Below are positions 8,359-15,566 of a DNA stretch of 41,407 nt, piece by piece; the stretch's first letter is position 1; each line of letters starts with the position of its first letter. This DNA is from Oscillospiraceae bacterium (GTDB lineage: Bacteria; Bacillota; Clostridia; Oscillospirales; Oscillospiraceae). A program made the translations under genes and the position numbers. Below the pieces are notes generated by a model. The model was not told where the DNA came from and did not search any database. It saw only the letters and a list, made by a program, of their open reading frames with translations. Location: positions 1-41,407 of the forward strand of contig JAAWDI010000038.1 in NCBI GenBank assembly GCA_022793685.1. Direction: 5' to 3'.

Positions 8359-8778
8359 ATGAAACCCACCCGAAATGAATTATCTCAGGAATTCCTGCGG
8401 GGGCGCAACTGCGCCCAGTGCGTTCTGGGCCGCTATGCCCAGTCGCTGGGCTATGATGTTGAAGAAACAGACCGCATGGCCGCCTGCTTCGGCGGAGGTA
8501 TGTTCATGGGGGACGCCTGCGGCGCTGTCACCGGCGCGCTGATGGTCATCGGTCTGGCGGCAGAGCAGGGGGAGGCCAAGGAGAAGGCGCTGGCCTTTGA
8601 AGAAGCCTTCCGCGCCAAGTGCGGCTCCTGCCGCTGCCGCGACCTGCTGGGCTGTGACCTGTCCGACCCGCAGCAGGAGCAGGCCGCCGTCGCCTCCGGC
8701 AAGCTGATTGAATACTGCCCCACCCCCGTGCTGGCGGCTATGGACATTTTGGACGAGCTGCTGGAGGACGTATTATGA
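8359..8778 (+). CDS. C-GCAxxG-C-C family protein (DVU_1555-like)
   Basis: A 139-residue protein of the C_GCAxxG_C_C family. The signature cysteines are visible in order: NCAQCV at about 17-20, ACFGGGM at about 43, GDACGAVTGAL at about 52-62, and CGSCRCRDLLGCDL at about 92-103. Such proteins are small, probably metal or cluster binding, and often sit beside redox enzymes; none has a well-established function that I can cite. AAGGAGG at 8344-8350 precedes the ATG. Its last codon overlaps the methyltransferase start (ATGA-type overlap at 8775-8778). Confidence 0.8.
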   Translation: MKPTRNELSQEFLRGRNCAQCVLGRYAQSLGYDVEETDRMAACFGGGMFMGDACGAVTGALMVIGLAAEQGEAKEKALAFEEAFRAKCGSCRCRDLLGCDLSDPQQEQAAVASGKLIEYCPTPVLAAMDILDELLEDVL

Positions 8779-9497
8779 GCCTGCTCCGTCCCGGCGGGCT
8801 GGAGCTGACCCGCGCCGCCCTGAAGCGCTGTAATCTTCCAAAGGGCGCGGCGCTGTTGGATGTCGGCTGCGGCGACGGTACGGCGGCGGCCATGGCGGCG
8901 GAGGAATTCGGCTTGACGGTCACTGGGGTAGACCTTAACCGCGCCGCTGTGGATGCAGCCAAAGCCAAAGGTGTCAACGCCCTTGTTCAGTCAGCGGACG
9001 CGCTGGAATTCCCATCCCGCAGCTTTGACGCGGTCTTGATGGAGTGCGTCTTTTCCGTTCTCCCCCGGCAGGAAGAGGCTATCCACGAGGCCTACTGTAT
9101 GCTGCGACCCGGCGGGGTTCTCATCCTCTCCGACCTCTATGTCCGCCAGCCTGATATGGAACGTTACCGGCGGGACTACAAGGCCGCTATGGCCCAGTTC
9201 CGCCGTCCCCGCCAGCATGATGACTGCGGCCATGACGCTGTGCTCCCCTCCCCCTACTGTCAGGACGGCGCGGTGGTTCTGGACGGCCTCACCGGCCTTT
9301 TGGAGGAGCTTGGCCTTGCGGTCACGCTGGTGGAAGACCACACCGCCGACCTCAAGGCGTTTTTGGGGCAGGTCATTCTGGACTGCGGTTCCCTGGACGC
9401 CTATGTGCAGGCCATGGGCGGAGACCGCGTCTGCCGCTGTACCGCAAAATCGGCAGGCTACTTCCTGATGCTGGCCCGGAAAAAACACGATGCTTGA
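8775..9497 (+). CDS. trsM: SAM-dependent class I methyltransferase, TrsM-like
   Basis: A 240-residue Rossmann methyltransferase. LDVGCGDGTAAAMA at about residues 28-41 is the SAM-binding motif I and VTGVDLN the acidic end of strand 2. The post-motif VLMECVFSVLP and LRPGGVLILSDLY fit the UbiE/Methyltransf_11 group. The substrate is unknown. It is locked into the operon by overlaps at both ends, and in position it equals the methyltransferase of the Desulfovibrio aldehyde oxidoreductase neighbourhood (DVU_1556 family, from memory called TrsM). The C-terminal 80 residues contain several cysteines (CGHDAV, DCGSLD, CRCTAK). Confidence 0.75.
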   Translation: MSLLRPGGLELTRAALKRCNLPKGAALLDVGCGDGTAAAMAAEEFGLTVTGVDLNRAAVDAAKAKGVNALVQSADALEFPSRSFDAVLMECVFSVLPRQEEAIHEAYCMLRPGGVLILSDLYVRQPDMERYRRDYKAAMAQFRRPRQHDDCGHDAVLPSPYCQDGAVVLDGLTGLLEELGLAVTLVEDHTADLKAFLGQVILDCGSLDAYVQAMGGDRVCRCTAKSAGYFLMLARKKHDA

Positions 9498-10524
9498 CGC
9501 TTGGGTGGCAGGTCGGCTGGGAGCGGCCGCCCCCCTGACGGCGGAGGCCCTTGCCCGGCGGCAGCTTGAGGCGCTCAACGCCGTTCTTGCCTATGCCAGA
9601 GCCAGCAGCCCCTTTTACCGTACCCGTCTGCCGGAAGGGGAAATTGCCTCTTTGGATGGCCTGTCCCGCCTCCCCTTTACCACCCCGGAAGACCTGCGAC
9701 AGTCCGGACGGTTGATGCTCTGCGTCAAGGGGGACGAGATAAGCCGCATCGTCACTCTGTTGACCAGCGGCTCCACCGGACCGTCCAAGCGGGTCTACTT
9801 CACCGCGGACGACCAAGAGCGCACGGTGGACTTCTTCCACCATGGTATGGCCACCCTCATCCGCCCAGGGGATAAGGTGCTGCTTCTCTTCCCCGGCGAA
9901 AGCCCTGGCTCTCTCAACGACCTTCTCATAACGGGACTTCGCCGCATGGGCGCGGAAGGTATCCCCTTCGGCCATCCCACGGAGGAGCGCTATGACGGGT
10001 TGTTAAACGCCATCCTCGAGCAGCGGGCCGCCTCGCTGGTCGGCCCCGCCTCCGCAGTGGCTGGGGCGGCGGAACGCTCCCTGCGCCAAGGCCGTTCCGC
10101 TGAAATCGGCAGCATTTTGGAAAGCGTTCTTCTGGCGGCGGAGTACGTCTCCCCTCAAAACAGAGCAATCATTCGGGACGCATGGCACTGCACCGTTAAC
10201 GAGCAGTACGGTATGACAGAGACCGGCTTCCTCGGTCCGGTCTCCTGCGCTGTCCACGACGGCTATCATATCCCCGCCGCCGACCTATACTGCGAGATCG
10301 TCCATCCGGACACCGGACAGCCCCTCCCGCCCGGTGAGGAGGGCGAGGTGGTATTCACCACCCTTTCCCGCCGGGGAATGCCCCTCATTCGCTACCGTAC
10401 CGGCGACCGCAGCCGTCTGCTGGCGGAACCGTGTCCCTGCGGCAGCGTCCTGCCCCGGCTGGCACGGGTACAGTCCCGCCCTGACAGGAAAAAATTTCAG
10501 CGGCCGGAGCCCATTTCCTTTTAG
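9490..10524 (+). CDS. PaaK-like AMP-forming ligase lacking the C-terminal domain (DVU_1553-like)
   Basis: A 344-residue adenylate-forming enzyme related to phenylacetate-CoA ligase. The phosphate-binding loop LTSGSTGPSK is at about 92-101, the adenine-motif YGMTETGF at about 238, and RYRTGDR at about 296-302. PaaK enzymes run to about 430 residues with a mobile C-terminal lid needed for CoA transfer; this one ends about 40 residues after the GDR motif, so it may only adenylate or may use a different acceptor. The stop at 10524 is a clean TAG, followed 12 bases later by the next start, so this does not look like a frameshift. The start overlaps the methyltransferase stop. Confidence 0.75.
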   Translation: MLDAWVAGRLGAAAPLTAEALARRQLEALNAVLAYARASSPFYRTRLPEGEIASLDGLSRLPFTTPEDLRQSGRLMLCVKGDEISRIVTLLTSGSTGPSKRVYFTADDQERTVDFFHHGMATLIRPGDKVLLLFPGESPGSLNDLLITGLRRMGAEGIPFGHPTEERYDGLLNAILEQRAASLVGPASAVAGAAERSLRQGRSAEIGSILESVLLAAEYVSPQNRAIIRDAWHCTVNEQYGMTETGFLGPVSCAVHDGYHIPAADLYCEIVHPDTGQPLPPGEEGEVVFTTLSRRGMPLIRYRTGDRSRLLAEPCPCGSVLPRLARVQSRPDRKKFQRPEPISF

Positions 10525-10535
10525 GAGGCGCCATC

Positions 10536-11825
10536 ATGGAGCATCTGCACACCACAAAAAGCATCTGTCCCGTCTGCGGCGTTCAGCTCCCCGCGGACAT
10601 CGTGCGGGAAACGGGCGGTGTGTTTTTGAAAAAGACCTGTCCTGCCCACGGCAGCTTTTCCGCCCTCATCTGGCGGGACGGCGGCGTTCCCTATGAGCAG
10701 TGGGGCGGGGAGCGTCCGGCGGATATTCCGGAGTATTGTCCGAACGGCTGCAGCTCATGCTCAAGTCACGGACAGGACACCTGCTGCATTCTGGTGGAGG
10801 TGACAAACCGCTGCAACCTCCGCTGCAGCTTTTGCTTTGCCGACGGCGGCGCCGTTCTCACAGACGAGCCGACCGTGGACGAGCTGGCGGACGCCTTCCG
10901 TACATTGGCAGAGAAAAATCTGACCTTTATCCAGCTTTCCGGCGGAGAGCCTACTGTCCGCGACGACCTGCCCGAAATCGTGGCGGCGGCGAAAGTGGCG
11001 GGGGCTACCTCCATCCAACTGAACACCAACGGCATTCGGCTGGCCAAAGAGCCGGAGTACACCAAAAAGCTGGCGGATGCAGGACTGACCTTTGTTTTTC
11101 TCCAGTTTGACTCCACCGACCCCGCCGTCACCCAAGCCCTGCGGGGCGGCGATTATCTTTCTGACAAGCTGGCCGCCATCGACCTTTGCGGCAGTCTGGG
11201 CCTCGGCGTGACGCTGGTTCCCACGGTGGTGCCCGGCCTTAACAGCGACCACATTGGTGATTTGATTCGGTTCGCCATCTCCAAATCTCCGGTGGTGCGT
11301 GGCGTTCACTTTCAGCCGGTGAGCTACTTCGGCCGCTGCCCCTATGAGCCCGCAGACCGTGACCGCTTCACCCTGCCGGAGCTGCTGAACGCCGTCGTGA
11401 CCCAAACGGAGGGGCTTGTCTCTCTGGAAGACATCTCCCCCTCCTGCTGCGACCACCCCCGCTGCGGCTTCCACAGCGACTACATCGTTTTGCCCGACGG
11501 GCTACTGTCCCTGAACCCCCACAAGGGGGGTACGTCGGCAGTGACCAAGACCTCCGCCCTCTCCAACCGCTGCTACATCGCCCGCCGGTGGAAGCGCGAC
11601 CCGGAGAGCGAGCGCTTCATCGCCGAGGCGGAAACGCTGAACATGAGCGATATGGCCACCTTCTTGGCAGCCGGCAAGAGCAACATGTTCACCCTCACCG
11701 CTATGGCCTTTCAAGACCGCTGGAACCTTGATTTAGAGCGGCTCAACTCGTGCAGCCTCCACGTCTGGGACAAGGGCAGCGCGGTGCCCTTCTGCGCGCG
11801 GTACATCACGGCGGAGAAAAACTAA
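10536..11825 (+). CDS. trsS: Radical SAM protein, TrsS-like
   Basis: A 429-residue radical SAM enzyme. The SAM cluster motif CNLRCSFC gives Cys93, 97 and 100. Before it lie CPVC (11-14) with a later TCPAHG (Cys35) and a second cysteine group (Cys68, 72, 75, 83, 84). The CPxC...CPxHG N-terminus recalls the MJ0619/Tes class of radical SAM proteins that handle unactivated carbons. Additional cysteines occur near 307-318 (SCCDHPRCGFHSDY) and suggest auxiliary clusters. It is the last gene of the operon and equals the radical SAM (seleno)protein of the Desulfovibrio Mop neighbourhood; here cysteine is used and no in-frame UGA is apparent. The reaction is unknown. Confidence 0.8.
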   Translation: MEHLHTTKSICPVCGVQLPADIVRETGGVFLKKTCPAHGSFSALIWRDGGVPYEQWGGERPADIPEYCPNGCSSCSSHGQDTCCILVEVTNRCNLRCSFCFADGGAVLTDEPTVDELADAFRTLAEKNLTFIQLSGGEPTVRDDLPEIVAAAKVAGATSIQLNTNGIRLAKEPEYTKKLADAGLTFVFLQFDSTDPAVTQALRGGDYLSDKLAAIDLCGSLGLGVTLVPTVVPGLNSDHIGDLIRFAISKSPVVRGVHFQPVSYFGRCPYEPADRDRFTLPELLNAVVTQTEGLVSLEDISPSCCDHPRCGFHSDYIVLPDGLLSLNPHKGGTSAVTKTSALSNRCYIARRWKRDPESERFIAEAETLNMSDMATFLAAGKSNMFTLTAMAFQDRWNLDLERLNSCSLHVWDKGSAVPFCARYITAEKN

Positions 11826-11834
11826 ACGCAGCAA

Positions 11835-11871
11835 AAACCGGTGGAGCCGCTGTACGCGGCTCCACCGGTTT
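11835..11871. terminator. Bidirectional terminator between convergent operons
   Basis: A 16-base perfect stem (11835-11850 with 11856-11871, loop TGTAC) between the radical SAM gene and the convergent DUF5714 gene. A-rich and T-rich flanks serve both directions; the right arm reaches into the stop codon of the minus-strand gene. Confidence 0.85.
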
Positions 11872-12591
11872 ATTTTAAGTAAGGGCAACGCGCCCCGATA
11901 CACTCCGTGTTTCGCTTGGCATAAACGCAGGCGTGGGGCAGCTCCATGGGGAGGGAAACACCCAACTCCTCGCGGGTAAACCGCACCGCCTCCTCAATGC
12001 AGAGGCGGGTGGTGCGCTTGCAGCAGCGCGGGCCGCCCACCTCCGCCAGCCGCTTCAGGCAATCCGCCACAAGCTGCTGGGGCAGGTGCCACACCGCCCC
12101 ATTCAGCGGGGTCGCGCCCAGCACGATGCTGGCATAATGCCCACGCCCGCCGCCGCGCCGCAGACGCCCCACTCCCCGCACAGTCCGCCGGAAACCTCGC
12201 GCCCCCGGCGCACCGCCTCCGGCAGCGCCTGCTCTATATCCACCTTCCCGCCCGCATTGTGGTAGGCCGCCAGTAAAATGCAGGGCGTCAGCACATGATG
12301 CTCCGGGCCATGAAGGTGAATGGCGCTGTGCTCTGCCATGCGCTCAAAAAGCGCCATCGGGTCGCACTCATTGCTCGCCCGCAGCGCAGCCACCACAGCT
12401 TCAAAACCAGCGGTATGGCAGCCGTCGCACACAAAATGTCCCGCCTCGCATTCCACATGGGTGCGCTGTTCCTTTCCGCAGACTGCACAAACGTGCACCT
12501 CGCCTTTGAGATGGTACCGCAAAGACGCGCCGCAGACGATACAGCCGCCGGACGGCTCCTGCGTGGAATCACAGCCGCACAGCTCGGTCAC
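11870..12591 (-). pseudogene. DUF5714-type cysteine-rich protein gene with a one-base frameshift
   Basis: Two overlapping minus-strand frames form one gene. From the GTG at 12591 the first frame gives CxxC pairs (CIVCG, CAVCG, CEAGHFVCDGCH) and reaches GLCGEWGVCGAAAGVGI; the second frame continues YASIVLGATPLNG to GGPRCCKRTTR and the end CPYLK at 11870. This is the DUF5714 layout as I know it, including the Cys-rich head, the CGAAxGxGI core and the GGPRCCKR motif. Adding one base at 12136-12137 (ATT to ATTT on the coding strand) restores a single frame of about 240 codons. Either the gene is recently inactivated or one base was lost in sequencing. It starts on the stop codon of XdhC, so it belongs to the cofactor-finishing operon. 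Its function is unknown. Confidence 0.75.
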
Positions 12592-13409
12592 GGCCTCACC
12601 CCCGCCCGGACGGCAATCACCTCCGCCGCCACACTGACGGCGATTTCCTCCGGGGTCTCCGCCCCGATTTTCAGGCCGATAGGCGCGTGGACGGCGGCTA
12701 TCGCCTCCTCGGAAACGACCTCCCCCCGAAGGTTTTCCATGGCCAACGCCACCTTTTTGCGGCTACCTATCATGCCAAGGTAGGCTTTCGGCACGTCCAT
12801 TGCCTGACGCAGAACGTCATAATCCCCGGCATGGCCGCGGGTGACGATGATGATATAGCTGTTCTCATCTGTGGCAATACCGTCAAAGGCGTTTTTATAG
12901 TCCGCCAGCACCCGCACCTCGTCCGCCTCCGGAAAGCGTTTACGGTTCGCAAACTCCTCTCGGTCATCGAGCACCACCGTCCGAAAATCGACCTGCCGCA
13001 GCGCCTGCTCCAGCGCCAAGCCCACATGGCCGCCGCCGAAGATATAGGCCGTCGTCTCCTTGCCGCCCCGCTGGGACAGGAACGTCCTGCCCTCCTCCGG
13101 CGTGAGATAGGCCACCCGCAGGGACACGTCCCCGCCGCATCGCATATCAATGCCGCCCTGCTCTGCCGCGGTCAGCTTGAGGGTGACCGTCTTATCGTCT
13201 TTGCTCTCAAAGGCGGCACGGCAGAGCTTTTCCGCTTCCGCCTCCAACTTGCCGCCGCCTATGGTGCCGAAAAATCGACGGTCAGCCGTCATCAGCATCC
13301 ACGCTCCCCGCTTTCGCGGAGAGGAACCAGCGCTCTCCGCCACCTCCGCTATGACGATGGCTTCCCCCCGTCCAATACACGCCCGCGCCTCCAATACCGC
13401 CTTGTTCAC
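12588..13409 (-). CDS. xdhC: XdhC-family molybdenum cofactor maturation protein
   Basis: A 273-residue protein of the XdhC/CoxI family, which binds Moco, helps sulfurate it and delivers it to xanthine oxidase-type enzymes. The N-terminal domain has SAGSSPRKRG and GTIGGGKLE at about 30-55, then MRCGG at about 98. The C-terminal domain is Rossmann-like with IFGGGHVGLAL at about 131 and the conserved LGMIGSRKK stretch near 218. I place the start at the GTG at 13409, eight bases after GGGGAGG; an ATG at 13436 would overlap the upstream gene. Its obvious client is the aldehyde oxidoreductase at 2999-5857. Confidence 0.85.
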   Translation of the reverse strand: MNKAVLEARACIGRGEAIVIAEVAESAGSSPRKRGAWMLMTADRRFFGTIGGGKLEAEAEKLCRAAFESKDDKTVTLKLTAAEQGGIDMRCGGDVSLRVAYLTPEEGRTFLSQRGGKETTAYIFGGGHVGLALEQALRQVDFRTVVLDDREEFANRKRFPEADEVRVLADYKNAFDGIATDENSYIIIVTRGHAGDYDVLRQAMDVPKAYLGMIGSRKKVALAMENLRGEVVSEEAIAAVHAPIGLKIGAETPEEIAVSVAAEVIAVRAGVRP

Positions 13410-13411
13410 AG

Positions 13412-14482
13412 TCAATGCCTCCCCTTTTCTGCACACAGCGCCTCCACCTGCTCCAACAAGGCGCGCGCCGTGCGGAAGCGCCGCTCATGGGCCACCCGCG
13501 CTTCCAGTGTTTTACATTTTTCTCCGCTGACGGTAAACCGCTCTTTAAGCGTCACCGTGCGGTCTCCCTGCACCAGCTTGTCGGCCAGATAGACCACTGC
13601 CGCCTCGTCTATCACCCCGCCGTCCCAGTCGTGGTGGCGCGCCACAATTTTCCCAAGCGCCCGATACCCCGCCTCACTGAGCCAATGCCCCGCCTCTGCG
13701 GCATGGCTGGGCAGGCCACGGGCCATATCGTGAAGCAATGCCGCCGCTTGAATGGCTTCCCCATTCAGCGCCAAGCCGACGGCCTTCAGCTGTCCGGTCA
13801 GCATCGCCGCTTGTCCCGCCGCCGCTCTGCAATGGGCAATTAGCTCCGCATCGCAGCCGCAGGCCTTCAGCAGAGATAAGCACGCCCGCTCGTCCAGTAC
13901 CGGCATGGGACGCAGCGCCTCTGTTTCCAAATGAAAACCGTCCCTACAAAGCGTTAAAACATTGACACAGCCGTGGGGCTGTGATAAGGTAAAGGCAGTG
14001 TTTAACGGACGCCCAGAAAGTTTACATAACATTAGCCGCATGACCCCGCTGTGGGCAACCGCCGCTATATCGCCCTCCGTGTTCTTCAGGCAGTCGCTCA
14101 ACGTTTTTTCGAAACGTGCAAGAGCGTTTTCCGGCGCTTCGCCATCTGGTGGGAACACATGAAGCATATCCTCCCCACGGCGGCGGTAAAGCTCTGGCCA
14201 GCAGGTGCGGATGGTCTCAAAGGGCAAGCCGTCCCACTCTCCCATATCGATTTCTGCAAAGCCGTTCATCGGCTTTGCGCTGCCGAAAGCGACGCTTGCC
14301 GTCTCCACACACCGGCGCAGGGGACTGCACAGGGCCGTCACCGGTTGACGGTTTTCAAACCACAGCTTCAGCAGTCCCGCCTGAAAGCGTCCCTGCCGAG
14401 AGAGGGGCAAATCCGTGCGTCCGAGGCACACCCGCGGCCCCTCGACTGCGCCGTGACGGATGAGATAAAGCGTCCTCTCCAT
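13412..14482 (-). CDS. Histidine phosphatase fused to an HD domain
   Basis: A 356-residue fusion. Residues 1 to about 190 are a histidine phosphatase (CobC/phosphoglycerate mutase branch): LIRHGAVE holds the phosphorylated His and VAHSGVMRL the second active-site His. Residues from about 215 form an HD-superfamily hydrolase with LLHDMARG, a preceding AAALLHD and a downstream ARHHDW. Both halves hydrolyse phosphate esters in their families; the substrate here is unknown. Lying between a nucleotidyltransferase and XdhC, it may process a nucleotide or pterin phosphate of the Mo cofactor. AAGGAGG precedes the ATG at 14482; a further ATG at 14503 lacks a ribosome site. Confidence 0.75.
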   Translation of the reverse strand: MERTLYLIRHGAVEGPRVCLGRTDLPLSRQGRFQAGLLKLWFENRQPVTALCSPLRRCVETASVAFGSAKPMNGFAEIDMGEWDGLPFETIRTCWPELYRRRGEDMLHVFPPDGEAPENALARFEKTLSDCLKNTEGDIAAVAHSGVMRLMLCKLSGRPLNTAFTLSQPHGCVNVLTLCRDGFHLETEALRPMPVLDERACLSLLKACGCDAELIAHCRAAAGQAAMLTGQLKAVGLALNGEAIQAAALLHDMARGLPSHAAEAGHWLSEAGYRALGKIVARHHDWDGGVIDEAAVVYLADKLVQGDRTVTLKERFTVSGEKCKTLEARVAHERRFRTARALLEQVEALCAEKGRH

Positions 14483-14546
14483 GGGGCGCCCTCCTTTTTC
14501 CATGCGAACTGTTTTTTGCAGAATAACGCAGCGGTGTGAAAACCCT

Positions 14547-15494
14547 TTATGGGGTCTCCAGCAGTTCCGGCGGGAAGCATGCCTCGAATATCTCCCGCGC
14601 CCGTTCCCGCGTCTCGTTTTGCAGGCGCTGATAGGCGTTCAGCAGCAGCTTTCCCCGCTCCGTCAGAGCGCTGCCGCCGCCCTCCGCTCCACCGGCAGAG
14701 CGCACCAGCACGGGAAAGCCCAGTTGCTTTTCCATATGGTTGATGGCCTTCCACCCCTTGGAGTAGGACATATGAGTGCAGCCGCAGGCGTTCTGAATGG
14801 AGCCGGTGTTCTCCACCATCTCCAAAAGCTGGGCGGTTTCCGGTGTGAGGAATATCTCTTCCACCGCCAACTGCAAGTGCAGCTCCATCCGCAGGGAACC
14901 GCGCCCCCGGCGAACGCCCTCCAGATGAATGAGGCGCTTATAATCCTCCGGAGTGTCGGCGTCCAGCAGGATGCCTTCGTCCTCCACAGCAACGTCTGTA
15001 ATGGGCAGACCCAACGTCTCAATGGCCCCCTTCAGGCCTTGGTCGCCCCGGTAAGCCGCCAGCGCGGGCAGCAGCCCTGTCTCCAGCAACAGAGGGTGCC
15101 CCGCCTTCCCGTCGCAGACTGGCCGGACCAATGGGCCGGATACCGTCAGCAGGGCGCGGAGGGTTTCCGGCTCCACCAGCGGCACGTCCGCAGGCAAAAG
15201 GAAGACCCGCTCGCACCGCTCCGCCACGTCGGCAAGACCGATGAGCACGGAGTCGAACATTTGGGTCTGGGCAAAGCGGGGGTTCTCTACAAAGCGTACG
15301 CCGCTTTCCGCCAGATGGCGGCGGAGCAGGTCACCCTTATAGCCCACTACCACCGTGACGGGGTCTACCTCCGCTGCACGGAGAGCGCTGACGGTGTGCT
15401 CGACGACCGTCTTTTCCCCCAGACACAGCATGGGCTTGAATTCCTTCATTCGGGACGACAGGCCCGCCGCCACAATGACCGCTCCGGTTCCCAT
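14547..15494 (-). CDS. MobA/MocA-like nucleotidyltransferase fused to a ModE-like HTH
   Basis: A 315-residue fusion. Residues 1 to about 190 are an NTP transferase: AAGLSSRMKEFKP is the nucleotide-binding signature, PADVPLVEPE carries the metal-binding Asp, and GKAGHPLLL is typical of MocA/MobA-type enzymes that add CMP or GMP to molybdopterin. From about residue 205 a LysR/ModE-type winged helix follows, with SIQNACGCTHMSYSKGWKAINHME as the recognition-helix region (two overlapping segments shown) and LTERGKLLL. It could make the dinucleotide form of Moco and also regulate Mo genes. It is first in the minus-strand operon and divergent from the Moco genes at 15567. Confidence 0.8.
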   Translation of the reverse strand: MGTGAVIVAAGLSSRMKEFKPMLCLGEKTVVEHTVSALRAAEVDPVTVVVGYKGDLLRRHLAESGVRFVENPRFAQTQMFDSVLIGLADVAERCERVFLLPADVPLVEPETLRALLTVSGPLVRPVCDGKAGHPLLLETGLLPALAAYRGDQGLKGAIETLGLPITDVAVEDEGILLDADTPEDYKRLIHLEGVRRGRGSLRMELHLQLAVEEIFLTPETAQLLEMVENTGSIQNACGCTHMSYSKGWKAINHMEKQLGFPVLVRSAGGAEGGGSALTERGKLLLNAYQRLQNETRERAREIFEACFPPELLETP

Positions 15495-15566
15495 CCGCAG
15501 CGCCCCCTTTCGTTTTCACATTGTTTATGGATAGTTTAGCACAGTTTTGAAGGAGATGCCACCCAA

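Noticed and set aside
15535-15542. TTTAGCAC in the gap before the MoeA-like gene, the same eight bases as one arm of the transporter inverted repeat at 27302-27323.
   Set aside because: Only one arm is present and an 8-base match is expected by chance about once in a sequence of this length.
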